The notes beneath the pieces are model-generated. The model had not been told where the DNA came from, did no database searches, and was given only the letters and a program-made list of their open reading frames with translations. The position numbers were made by a program, and so were the translations under genes. Source: Colias croceus (taxonomy: Eukaryota > Arthropoda > Insecta > Lepidoptera > Pieridae). From it: a DNA stretch of 64,000 bases. Location of the stretch: NCBI RefSeq assembly GCF_905220415.1, contig NC_059542.1, positions 6,448,001 through 6,512,000 of the forward strand, read 5' to 3'. Shown here piece by piece: positions 12,260 through 24,664 of the stretch (position 1 is the stretch's first letter; each line of letters starts with the position of its first letter).

Positions 12260-15200
12260 CCACCTCCCGGCATTCCTAATTTCGTAATTCATTGCGATGT
12301 CGCAAAATCTATGAAATAAGTAAACAGTAGATGCATTACCTCGAATCGAATATGTCAACGCGGTGGCGCTACGTAACGGCTGTCAACAAAGCTAACGGCT
12401 TTTCCATTTGTTCAGTATTGACCTTAACGCAAGCACTAATGTTTACATGAAAGATGCAGTTTCGCAGCACACGCTAAACACATAATCCATTATAGTGATT
12501 TTGATCTAGGCATACACATTATCACGTCATTTTGCTTTGTAATAGTTGGCTGTAAAAAGTCTTGACATAGATGTTAAGTTTAATAAGCTCAAGATCCTTG
12601 AGAAGAAGACCTGAGAGATGCATGTCGAAGCTACGCCTAAAAACCAAGTATGGTAATCCGCATTTGGAACAGTTTTTTAATTAATTATCTGAACTATAAG
12701 ATACGTGAATAATAATCCATTTAATCGTAAAAACCACAAGACAAATTTTAAATGTTTCTTTTTTAAACTGCTGTAAAGCTATTCCGAACTTATATAAAAA
12801 TTAATTGACTTACAGTAGAAATATTAAAGAAATTTTCTCTATATAATATAATCCGTAATAACGGGGATAAAGATTTGATTATGAAAACTTGGAAAGATTA
12901 TTAATATTTGGGAGTGGTGTATGCTTGAATATTTTATTTTTTTCCTGAACTATTTTTACTTTTACAAAACATAACTAAGGACAATATCGACAAAAAAACT
13001 CTAGACTAGGAAACCCGCTACTAAGGAAATCCGGTTATCCTTTTGGAAGCTACGATACCATACAGACAGCAAGCACACACATCGGTGCTCTACCGATACT
13101 AGATATTTTTATGAAATAAATACCGTCCTCTCTATTAATGCTTAGATTACATGACTAATGTCCTATTTAAATTGAAGATACTTTATATAATAGTGGAGTA
13201 CAAGTATATTTAGGGGTAAAATGAATTTGCAATTTATAAAGTTATGCAATTACAAATAAAGGCGTGATTTAGAATATTGTCTGCATAGAGAGATTACGAA
13301 ATTAAATATAAAGATACAATAGCAAGATCCAATCGCATATATGTATCGATGAATGCGCTATTATGTAATATAATATTCATTCTTATGAATAGATATTCTA
13401 ACAACAAAAGATTTCATAAATGTTATGTAAAAATCTGTAGGCTGTATTAGTTTAGAGATTGTCTTCGGGCGATTTTCGTTACGATACCATTTATCTTTAG
13501 GAAGTGGACCATGATTTATGACCATGGTAATATTTAAACTGGAGTCTGAATCTCGTTTCAATTTTATGGGCTATGTTTTTTCTATCATAATTTAAACAAT
13601 GAAACAATTATGCCTTGTGAAACTTCATTCACTATTATAGCCTTCACTATATAAGAGATTTCCTTATTTTATATTTCAGGAATATGATGTCTCCCATACT
13701 CCCATATGATCAATCGACATAATCGAGGATCATCGACTAATCTTAGGAGTTAGGGCTCGTTACAATTCTGTCAAAATTCAGCCATTCTGGGGTAATATCT
13801 GGATAAATTATAATAAACGCTTTCAGAATAAATAGTTACTTTGAAACCAAAGACTTCAATAACTTTATTGATTACCTAATACAAATGAAATGCAAAAAAT
13901 TTCAAATAAACTAAAATTTACAATATTTTTTATTTCTATTTATGGGACAAGTATTATTCGATGCTGAAATAAATAATCAACTAATAATCAAGTTCAAATT
14001 TAAAATTGTTAAGCATGCAGGCGTATCCTATCATATAAGATGAAATTTGAACATATATATACTTAGCATCTAATATTTATTCTGCCATAGTGCACCCAGA
14101 TGATCTCGCATATCCGCAATTCAAACCGTATCATTATTCTTCTCAGCTATTTGATCATATCGAGCGATAACTGATAACCATCTAGACATTCGTATTATTT
14201 ATTTCCGCTGCGATACAGCAATAGTAGAAAATTATTTTTAACTACATGTTTTTTTTATTAAATATTTAGAAAATTATTTTTTACTGCATGTTTTTTTTAT
14301 TAAATATTTTCTATCTCTTTAATTTAATTTCCTCTTTTCTACACTTTTTCTCTAATAACAGGTATAAAGAGTCTTAATTTAATGTTCTCTTCCCTCCGAT
14401 TTTAATGTTCTTTCACTACCTAATAGAAAGCCACATTGTTTGGAAGTAACATGGGCTATAGTTTATTTCCTACCCTGCCTACCTTCCTACAGCTCGGGCG
14501 GAGCCGGGTCGAGCCGCCAATATTATATTATATAGTAGATATTAAAAAAGTAAAATTAAAATATATTATATTATTTTATGTTCGATTAAAACTTATTCAA
14601 TTTATTTAGATTTTTAATCATTCTGAAAAAGGCATTCAGAATTATATTTAGCCACTGAACCCTAATAAATTCACCAGTATGTGCTAAACGTTGCTGTTTA
14701 CTTTTTGTATGCGCTTTCATGCAAAATTTCGCAAAACGATATTTTTTGCAGTCTCTCCAATAAATCTTACACTAATAACGTGTGAATGAAATGCTTCACT
14801 GCTAATTTAGCATATTTTATTAATGTATTCGGTTTTATTTTTAGCTGCAGCACGCCATATCAATAGTTAATTTAATTTTTGTGCAAACAGAGCTATGAAA
14901 CAATTGAAGGTCACTAAATGTAAAACAAAACAAAATGAATTAATTCATTAGCGCGACCGGTATCTATACTAATTTATAGACTAACACAAGAAGCTTACGA
15001 AGATGATATAACTTAATTTTGACGGTGACCTGTCAAAATGACAGTTCACTAGAATCTATGTTATTATATAATAGAACTCCTTCACTAGGATATAGTGAAA
15101 GTAAATCTGTAAAAAGGTAAGCAGCAGTTCCAGTGCAGTAGATACCCTAAACGTGTCTTCTTATTTTTACAATATATGTAGATGCAAACATAATTATCAT

Positions 15201-16176
15201 TTACCATTTACATTATTGCTTAATAACTATTCTTCATTTGATTTAATCACATGCCTTAACTGATTAAATGCCGCTTGGGAGAACCGTCGCGGTCGGTGAA
15301 TTATTATTATTATCTTTCATGTTGCATAAATGAATTGGCCCAAACGCATCGGCTATTTAAAAATTAATCATTTTCCATGAATCATTGTAATTGTATATGA
15401 AGATGTAATTTGTAGATATGTGAAGTTTATGGCAATGTGATGGTCTGGCGACCTTGACACGCGGGCGGGGAAAGTGAACCGACTGGTTATTGAGTAACCC
15501 GGGTCGGCTCTTGACGAACTTAGACTTACAGATTCATCTACCTCCGCGTCATGTGATTTTTCTTTGTATTGTTACTTTAAGGAAATAAAAGTCAAATATT
15601 ATTCAGACTAACTCGAAATAAATGTAATTATGCAGATTAGCTCTACCTTCTCCTAATAATTTAGGTTAAGATGACATTCTTATCATCTATATGTTTAAAT
15701 GTTGCACTTTGTGATCTAGGTATATTCTTGTCATAGACAAGCTAATGAGCAGTGGTAACTATGGTCCCCGTTAATATCAATTATCAATCATAAATTTTGC
15801 TGATTAATTTATTTAACGACGTTAATTACACCTAAATATCTTCTGAAATGACATTTTTTTATTAATCTAAATTGATACCGAATTATCTTTTTGAGCAATT
15901 AAAATCATTTAAATAGATTTCTTATAACTTTTTGACTTAATGGTAAATAATCATCTGTTGTCAATCGATCTGTGTGGATTTAGATGTCTTATGTTTCCGA
16001 AGTGTTTCCGTTTACTGAGTACATAGTTAGTTACCTATTCGATAAATTACTTTTGATCGGGACACGGGACTTTTTCTTCAAAGTTAGAGTTGGAAACCCA
16101 CCATTTTTCTAAAGCAAAAGCAGAGCGAGCAGAGAGAGCATTTATAAATAAAACACGTATTTTACAGTATATTATT
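12260..16176. other. Intergenic DNA between cuticle genes 2 and 3
   Basis: No exon recognised. Two GC-richer islands stand out from the AT-rich surroundings: 15265-15305 (with gggagaaccgtcgcggtcgg) and 15436-15530 (with cacgcgggcggggaaagtga and taacccgggtcggctc). They have no coding potential that I can see and may be regulatory. A near-duplicate 45-bp unit (tttagaaaattattttt ... tttttttattaaatattt) is tandemly repeated around 14226-14308. Confidence 0.5.
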
Positions 16177-16358
16177 TTTATTTAATTATTATTTTACATA
16201 GAAAATACATTACAGATCAATAAATATGTAAATTAATATTATTTATAGAATTAACATTTTAACAACTACAGAAGTTCATCACATATAAAAATCTTATTTT
16301 GTAGAATACTAGCCTCGTTCACGGGTACATTATTATTATAGTCAAAATAGCAAAGGTT

Positions 16359-18975
16359 TTAAACTCTAATTCGGTTGAGTTCTGCGGGCGGCGTAGGTGC
16401 AGTAGCGAGATAATCCAAAGACTTTTGAATATCTGCAGGGATTGGAGGTGATGTAGGTAAATGAGCACCACGGGGTTGAAATCCATTTTCATCAGCTACA
16501 TATTGCAGTTGTATTATCTGGTAAATTACAATTGTAATTAATTAGAAAATCTCTTTCAGGGTTCAGCTTCTGTTGTCACAGGTATATTAAATATTAGATC
16601 AAATATACAAATGTTATCCTCGCTCTTTATCTGTTGTTAACTTTACTTATCTTAAACGTACTTAAAATAATAAACTTGTTCAACATTTTAAAATAAAACA
16701 CTTAAAGCGCACGCTACAATTCGTACTTAGAAGGTCTACGAGTCAAGCAAAAAAATGCGCCTAACAATATTTTGTATTCATGTAGACATATAGAATATTT
16801 CACTATTCTTATATCAGGCGTCTAACGAATAATCAGCGCACATTTAAGGAAAATATTACACAGGTGCATTTTATACATTTTATAGTTTGATTTTTGTGAC
16901 TGGAGATAGGAGTATACAGAGAGAAAAACTTAATTTACTCGATACCTTTGAAAGCTTTTGGAAGATATTACATTTTATACTTTTCTTACATTTCAATATT
17001 AATTAATAATAAATATATTTACTTGTCCATCAGGCGCGGTATACTGGTACTGGCCTTGGGCAGACAAGGACTCTTGCTCGGGAATACCCTGGTTCTTTAT
17101 TGAACCCGCTTCCTCAGCTGCAATGCCATTACCCGTTTCGTAACTGAATATTAAGTATTAACACACAATGTAGCTATTAATTATAAACAAGTTTTATCGA
17201 AAGAATCGACTGCACAATGAGAAATTTAATAATACATGTCTTTCAAAATAAACAACCAACAAAATAAAGTTAGAAGGTAAGGTATAGAGTGAAGACGTAG
17301 AAATTACAATACCACGTTCGGTATATTTATTAAGGTAACTTTTTTGAATAAAGGTATGAACCTAATTTTAAACTCGTAATACTACAAGTCAAGTCTTTAG
17401 AATTTTATAAAAACTTCTTTTAATAGAAAATTAAAAATCTTTGCTTGAAAATATGATGCGAATGTATGCAATAAAATTGTTAAAAATTCTTTTGAAAAGA
17501 TGTCATGATGACAAAAAATTTAAACAAGTTATACAATCTTTTAGATAATATTTAAAGATAAACTAAATCTCATCATCGTTTAAATATAGTAACAAGAACT
17601 GATGATTACTAGGTGTGGTCGAAGGTCTCGTAGGCGTAAAGTTGTTACTTATTTCTTCAACGATTTAAATTTTAAAGCTATCATCAAATTGCATAACAAA
17701 ACACTGATACTATAAAAATTCAAAGAATTTTTGTATTATTTTTTACCAAACTTCTAAGGATGAATATTCGCGCACGAAAGCTTTCACATCGTAGTCACGC
17801 ACTGAAAGCTCTCGTGCGCTCAGTTTTCGAATTTTAAATGTAAATATATATATACTTAGTCTAAACAAATATTTATGAAGACTTGATACTAAGAAACATT
17901 TTAACTTCATATTAATTACTTTAAAATCCCCATGTAAACGTAACCGTGCCTGCCAGGATACCAATTTGTTTATTTAAAAAAAAACCTTATCCTAATAATT
18001 CAAAGCCTTTTAAAAAGCTTATTTGGCAATAACTTACTTCCATTTATAAGATCCATCGGGATTAATTACTTGTTCCTGTCGTACAATCGGTATCGTTTCT
18101 GTTGTATAGGCTTGTTGTTGTTGCTGTGTATAGTAGGGTTGGAAATTGTTGACGTCAGCAGCTGCCAGGCATATCCCCAACGTTAAAATTAACTAAAATA
18201 AAATAATCTCATGATTATTTTGTTTAGTAACAAAAATTAATATTATGAGGTGAGAATTAATGTATTTTTGTACCTATAGTTTACTAAAAAATAACACATA
18301 TTATTAGAAAACTTAACTGCAAAGTTTGCAAAATCACAACTGGCGACAAAGAATAAACAACAGCAGCGTAAAGTGTAAATACTAATGTAGTATTAATAAT
18401 ATTTACATAGTTCAATTTTATGACAATATGGTACATAGTATTCTATTCATAATTGCCAAAATATTTCTGTTTGTCTGTCTAGTACCTATCTCTGCTACGT
18501 TTTTATAAGCATTTTTGGATCTTTCGAGAAGCTTTGGCTATTTTTTTTTTAATTTAAAAAAATTATCACGCGGCGGGCTTCGAACGGGAAAGAACTCAAA
18601 ATTTAGGTGAAAGACAATAGTTCGAATTCTGCATCGTGATCAATTTTTTTTCTTTTCTTCAAAATTTTCTTAGAATCTTTGGCTAGTTGGGTTCCTCATA
18701 TAAAAAATGGGGCTATAAGTATGTGAATCAAAGTTTCAAAAGATTTAACTCCAAATAAAACACATTAAGCTCTGGACCGAATAGATTCTCCGATCTTTAC
18801 AAGATATTATGATAAGATTGTTCTACGAGGAAAGAAATGTTATACGTTTATCAGTTATAGTAAAAAAATCAAGAATAGTAATCATTTCATAACATAAAAG
18901 AAGGTGTTGAAAGGCTATAACAACGCTCTATCCGAGAAGTAGATATCATGTAGGTATACTCACAAAAGATTTCAT
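16359..18975 (-). CDS. RR-1 cuticular protein (CPR), gene 3, four exons
   Basis: Rebuilt from exons 18964-18975 (MKSF, donor GTGAGT), 18038-18192, 17023-17143 and 16359-16517. The phases (0, 2, 0) close perfectly to 148 residues. The signal peptide is MKSFLILTLGICLAAADV. A Q-rich spacer (YYTQQQQQAY) precedes IPIVRQEQ. The RR-1 domain starts NPDGSYKWNYETGNGIAAEE, is split by introns inside the codon of N (WN|YE) and after DGQ, and ends YVADENGFQPRGAHLP, followed by SLDYLATAPTPPAE. AATAAA lies at 16177-16182. It has the standard secreted endocuticle protein role. Its intron positions differ from those of genes 1 and 2 but the first intron within the domain matches that of genes 4 and 5. Confidence 0.9.
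18540..18665 (+). repeat. Possible tRNA-derived SINE fragment
   Basis: 'atagttcgaattctgcatcg' followed by 'tgatca' and a T-rich tract looks like a tRNA B box followed by a SINE body. A second stretch with the same order (ggtacgaatccgtcccgtga then tcga and a T tract) lies at 22835-22905. It sits in the first intron of the cuticle gene spanning 16359-18975. No A box was identified. Confidence 0.35.
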
Positions 18976-19031
18976 GGCGATTTTTTGATATCCGTTTACT
19001 ATCGTTGAATGCTCACAAAATGCAGGAAGGA

Positions 19032-19066
19032 GAATGATGCACATCAGATTAACCCTCGTATTTATA
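19032..19066 (-). promoter_or_regulatory. Core promoter of cuticle gene 3
   Basis: TATAAATA at 19059-19066 and GCATCATTC at 19032-19040, about 30 bp downstream. This is one base away from the GCATCAGTC initiator of genes 2 and 5. The leader to the ATG at 18975 is about 60 nt. Confidence 0.65.
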
Positions 19067-19069
19067 TGA

Positions 19070-20246
19070 AACTTTTGTAGCAATTACAGTCTGCCACGTA
19101 TGCAAAATTCATATTTTACGGTTGGCTGTTGACAAAGACTGGATACCGAGGGGCGTCCCTTATCGAGATTCTACGTGCAGCATGTCACTTGAATATGAAA
19201 CCAGTCTCTGTATGATTGACATTGAAATTTCAATCTTATTTTTACATAATGTAAGTTTCATAGATGCAGTCGACACATCATAAAAAATAAAGACAATAGC
19301 GTGTAGCAGGAAAACAGAAAGTGAATATTTAATGTATGTTTCGTTTTTAATATTATATACGAAATTCTAGATGTGACCATAAAACATTTGTTAAGATAAA
19401 TGGACAGAAACACCGCTGAAATAGAGTTTTTCTATATCTGTTATGGATATTTCCTGCAAATGGATTGTATTGAAGAAGCTTATTAAGTTGCTTTATTATT
19501 TAATTAATATAAAATTAAGAATATGATTACTAAGATATTTATAAGATGTTACTTATTAAGTAATTAGTTTCAAGCAACTGGAGTCATGAAACAAAATATC
19601 AATTATCACATTTTAAGAAAAAGCTTTGTGCTTTGCTACCGTCTTAAGCTTATGTCCCCATATAACACATAGCTATGTGATTATTGCTATGTTGACAATA
19701 AAGCGAAATTATGACTACAAAAAACCGCTTCATGGTGCATCACTGCAAACCAGTCGCAAGACAAGCGTGTGACATACTTCAACAAGGTTTTTTTAAAAGA
19801 AATATTTATTGATCTTGCCTCATCAAGCCTTCATACACGGTAATAAAATATTGATCTTGGACGTTTATTAGCCTGGGGTCAATTTTTATGAACTATAAAT
19901 AAATCATCTTGCTTTCCACTTGAGAATGTGTTCCTAACTGCGATTGTTGTTATTATTAATTAATTGTAATTTGTATGGTAATTGATTAGATTCCATGATG
20001 AATTACGTCATAATATTAAAATTTTTATAAACATTAGTTTTATCAAACTCGTAATGCTTGCAAAACAGCTTCTAAATAATGTAATAAGATTTAATTCTAT
20101 TATGATTGAATACAGGTAAAAACTTTAATTAACACCCTGGTTTAAATAACTTCTAACATTGCACATGTACCTATATCGAGGGACTATTAAGCTATATTTT
20201 TTCAACAATTTAAATAAATAAATCATAAGTTTCATGAAAAATCGTC
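19070..20246. other. Intergenic DNA between cuticle genes 3 and 4
   Basis: AT-rich sequence with no exon, RNA gene or repeat that I can support. Confidence 0.5.
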
Positions 20247-20302
20247 TTTATTAAATCCATCTATTCCCATAAAAAAAGCAACGTAAAGTTGTTGGTTAAG
20301 AA

Positions 20303-21926
20303 TTACAGAGCTTTTTTATATCCGTTAACGATATTTCCTGCGTATGGATGGTATTGATTATATGTAGGATCATAAGGTCTAAGAGGATTATATTGATTGC
20401 TATAAGGATTACGATAGTTTATAGGATTATAGCCATTGTAGCGGGGATCGTAAAGGTTATTATTGTAGCCTGCTGGTAAAGCAGCGGGAGACACTCTTCC
20501 GTCCGCAGGTATGTGCACACCGGCTGGTCTGAATCCTGTAAACGAATAGTATTAGATACGTAGTATATTATTATTAGTCTGTGGTATTAGATAGTTACTT
20601 TCTATATGTAATAGATAGAAGATTTGGAGCAACTTAGAATATGATAAATTAATGATTGAACGCTTTAATTTATATAGAGAGCAGATGAGAACGATAGACT
20701 CTATATTTGCTCTATATTTTATAATAGTGTCTGTGTTATTGTTATTGCGTAAAATTATTTCGGATCCTATATAAATCAGGAAGCTAGCTCCCTTTAGTAA
20801 GTTTTCTTTTACCGAAAACTATGATTTTCTGATTATATTCCCGGTGGATTAACATGAGAATCTCAATCAGATTTTTTAAGTGAAACTTCTTTATCGGGGT
20901 TGGAAAATAATTTTGTGTAACATTTTTTCGTTACGTGTGACAAATTTCAGTTACGCGCCATCTTTTTCTCATCCCTACCACGCGTGATTCGACGTATAAT
21001 CTGTAAAGTTGCATATAGTAAATTATTTTTTGAAAAATAAGGTCTTAAAGAAGTTTCACTTCTTACGTGTGTACACTAGTACACGCACACATTTTTTTAT
21101 CTATATCCAATAGTTAAATATTATATAAATCGTTGTTTGTACAAAAGCAGACATGAACATTATAAGACGTATTCTACTGTGACGTTAAATACAATAGTTA
21201 TATTTTTTTTTTACCATTTTCATCAGCTACGTAGCTCACTTGAATTGGTATACCTTCTGGTGAGGTATACGCGTAACTTCCTTCTACCACCTGAAATTTA
21301 TTTAAGAATTTCTCATTTCAACTTTAATATTTAATATAGCTAATCTCCTTTTAAAAATTGCGGTATTTTAAATGCGGTAATTCTTAATATTGTAGACAAT
21401 AATTTCATATTTTAATCTACTTATTGCAATAATATACCTAATAATAAGAATTCGGAAGCATACCTGTGTTCCTTGAGGAGATCCATGATTATCAATGAAA
21501 GCGTCTTTCAAAAATCCTCTTTCTTGCGCTTGTTTTCCATCACCAGTAGCATAGCTGTCAATCAAAATATATTTGAGTCATTTTGAAAACATAATTTCTT
21601 CAAAAAAATACTCACATGTAGGTATTATAAATTAAGTAAATTTTTTGATGCAAAAATAATACAAACCTGTATGAATAACTTCCATCAATGGCTCGATTAT
21701 TGGAGTAGCTCAAAATGGGAGCGGTTGCACTAGCTGGATTGTAATAGGGGCTTCTATAGCCATTGTATCCTGGGTATGCGTTATTCAAACCAGCGACATA
21801 AGGATTAACTCCTGGAGTGATTGCTCCAACACTAGGAATTGGAACAGGTGCAGTAGCGACTGTAGGGAGAGATTCACTTGCTACCACTTGATAGGATAAC
21901 GCGCAAATGATTATCGATCGAAACAT
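20303..21926 (-). CDS. RR-1 cuticular protein (CPR), gene 4, Y/N/P-rich tail
   Basis: Coding exons 21667-21926, 21464-21554, 21215-21290 and 20303-20535 join in phases 2, 0 and 1 to give 219 residues. The protein begins with the signal peptide MFRSIIICALSYQVVASES. A Y/P/N-rich spacer (NAYPGYNGYRSPYYNP) follows. Then comes an RR-1 domain: DGSYSYSYATGDGKQAQERG, the block VVEGSYAYTSPEG, and VSYVADENGFRPAGVHIP. The C-terminal extension is unusual, built of irregular Y-N-P units (YNGYNPINYRNPYSNQYNP) and ending NGYKKAL. The acceptor AG directly abuts the ATG, so the first exon is all leader: a donor AAAAAG|GTAATT lies at 22311/22310 and a TATA box at 22389-22395. AATAAA is at 20247-20252. This is the only gene of the five without the tiny first coding exon. 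Confidence 0.88.
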
Positions 21927-22308
21927 CTAGAACAAGGAGACGTTTACTTAATCAGCACGTATTTTTTCATAAATAGCACAAGAACCACTAATACTTGGAA
22001 TTTTGTAACTTTAACAAGACCCAAACCAATATTATGGACCCTAAAACTTCTAATCGTATTCATATTCTTTTTGAAAAATTAGGAATTTCGGTAGCAGATC
22101 CGACTAGAATGATAGATGAAGAGCATTAATTTAATTGCAATGCCAGTTTTAATTTGAATCAAATTTACATGAAATTTTATACTAAATCAAATTAATAAGT
22201 GTAGGCGGAAAATCGTAATCCGCGTGGAATAATAACAATGTTTGAATTGAAACAATGCGTAACAATTTCTGAGATTGTGAATTAGTGAATAATAATTACA
22301 TTTAAATT

Positions 22309-22395
22309 ACCTTTTTAAGATCGTTATTTGGAGCCGACTGCTCTTGTTATGTTCACTTTGCTTCTGTTGCTGTGGGATCTGATATTCCATTTATA
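22309..22395 (-). promoter_or_regulatory. Promoter and non-coding first exon of cuticle gene 4
   Basis: TATAAAT at 22389-22395 on the minus strand. The inferred leader exon runs from about 22365 to the donor AAAAAG|GTAATT at 22311/22310. The first intron then ends at AG 21927, immediately before the ATG. The TATA, donor and acceptor are seen; the exact start site is inferred. Confidence 0.55.
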
Positions 22396-22834
22396 TTAAC
22401 AATGTTTCTTGAAGCTGATATTTTTTACTATAATATTACTCAAACGTGACGTTAACTCATATCCCTTTTACTAATCATTTGCTATTATCCTCATTTAACT
22501 CCAATTTGCTGAACGTGGGTTAAGGTACATTTACACCTGAAATTGGTTTAAGTGTTGCAAGCAGAAATAAAACGATCATTATTATTGGAATAATTTTCCA
22601 TGCTCCATATTAAGATACATTTATACTGCACCTAGAAGCAATCAGGTAAGTACGTTTAATTTCGTAATATAAGAAAGTAAGATACGGCAATTTTCTGACT
22701 ACTACTAAAATACTTATGACATACATGGGGGGAAAACGTGAAAATGCTTTTGTTAAGTAGTTTGTTTTTACAAGAGTAAGTATATTTTATAATATTTAGT
22801 TTTATACAATCCAAAAGCGTTATGAGATTCGAAA

Positions 22835-22905
22835 GACGCAGGTACGAATCCGTCCCGTGATCGACTTTTTTCTATTCTTTAAAAATTTGTCATAATTTTG
22901 TATTT
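22835..22905 (+). repeat. Possible tRNA-derived SINE fragment
   Basis: It contains 'caggtacgaatccgtcccgt' (B-box-like), then 'gatcga' and a T/A-rich tract, in the same arrangement as at 18540-18665. Probably a degenerate copy of the same short element. Confidence 0.35.
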
Positions 22906-24569
22906 TTAAACAAAAGGAAGATGCGATCCCAATTTGCTCTCCATTTGGAAAAAGAGGAATCGCTTACAAGAACAAATTGTAAATGAATAAAATTATTGTA
23001 ACCCCTGACCTGAATAATTGAATGTATACCGACTCTATTTGTGCATTCATAGCTCCAAAATCGATTCACGGACATGATAGTTTTTTTTTTAAGTTTTAAT
23101 CTTAATATTTATTAAATTAAATATTCCAGTTAAAATTTATGATTGTTGTTAAGTGACGTTTTCCAAACATATCCTAAATAGAGTTTTGTACTGACCAACT
23201 AATTTCTATGACAGATCTCCTTGTTCTCGTAAAATTATTACGTAAAGGCACAAAAATGAGCTTTTTAAATAATTTTTCTAATAAGAATAGCTTTTTACAC
23301 ATATTTGATAAAACCATCATAAAACAAATGGTTATAATTATTCTAATCAAAGAAGGTCAAAACATTTGTTCTCATTCATTTCGGCACTTGAACATGATAG
23401 ATAAAGATCTAAATGTCAATTTAATTACAGAATTACATGAGGCTTCTCTTAATTTAATATACCTTGATTAATTTTTTAGTACAAAATTTACATAGTTACT
23501 TTGTAATTGTCTTTTTACACCAACCGATGTGATTATTATTAGCTCCAGATTAGTTTTAGTAACTTTTTTGCGTAAGTTTGTTTTGGATTACGTTTTTATG
23601 TGCATATAAAAATATTAAGTCATAGGTAACTTAGCCCTTAAATGCAACATGAAAGCATGTTGGAATTTCCAGATTACAAAACACAGCAAAATGCTGTGTT
23701 AGGTACATTAAAGAGCTAAATTATTAGTTTTCAAATATTACTTTTCTTTCAGTAATTTTTATCCATCGCTTGTAGGAAAAATTAAGGTACTTACTTACCT
23801 ACTACTCCAACTCAGCCTCTCTTTATTAAGGTATTCTGGATATAATAAATTCTGCGTAAAGTTGTTGCTACGGTAATTTTACTATTATATCAATAATTAT
23901 AATTAATATGTAATATTTTTAGCATATCATCTCATTTGAAAAATAATTTTTCGAAATTCATCCCTAAAAACCCCCTCGACGTAGAAAATATAGGTCTGAG
24001 TCATATTATGTGTAGTCTATGGTCTGAGTAAAGCTCTATGGTTTTGACATAAAATAATATTTATAAGTATTGCAGTTCTTAATTTAGAAGTTATTTCGAA
24101 GTCCCAATATTTTATTTATACTTACGCTAGTTTCCCATACTTAACATTGAAAGCAAACAGAGTATTCATAACTATGAAAAATCAAACCGATACTCACAAC
24201 AAATTTATCATCATCAAGATTGATTACATATCTAAAATATGCCTCACAGCATATAAGCAATCTTGTAATCTTAATCATTAATTTTCTAAGCTTTGTGAAT
24301 AGTGTAATCACAAGCATCCATACTTAAAGTTAAGAATTTATTTCTTTCAACTACAGGCAGAAACAGCGTCCTACTATTAAAAGCTCGCATGAAAAAATTT
24401 GTTAGTACATTCTTAAAAGCTTTTGCACATTTACGCCGCGTTGCTTGTCTCTAGTTGGAGGCGTTATAAATTGCCAGAAAAATTACATTTAAATAATTAT
24501 TATTAATGGAGCACTAAAAGAATTCTTATTATTTTTTATAATGACTTTTGCAAGGATGGGATTTTTTTT

Positions 24570-24664
24570 AATATTGTATGGCCCATTTTAAATGGGTCAT
24601 ACAATATTATGATTAGTGTAAATAGCCGACATCAGACATGGGCCATTTACACTAATCATAATAT
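24570..24664. repeat. Two adjoining inverted repeats (hairpins)
   Basis: Hairpin 1: arms 24570-24586 and 24592-24608 (17 bp, one mismatch, 5-nt loop). Hairpin 2: arms 24604-24623 and 24645-24664 (20 bp, perfect, 21-nt loop). They share the bases 24604-24608. The loop of hairpin 2 contains atgggcca, resembling the top of hairpin 1. Confidence 0.85.

Noticed and set aside
23208..23471. Plus-strand open frame of 87 codons
   Set aside because: AT-rich, no domain, signal peptide or splice context; likely chance.
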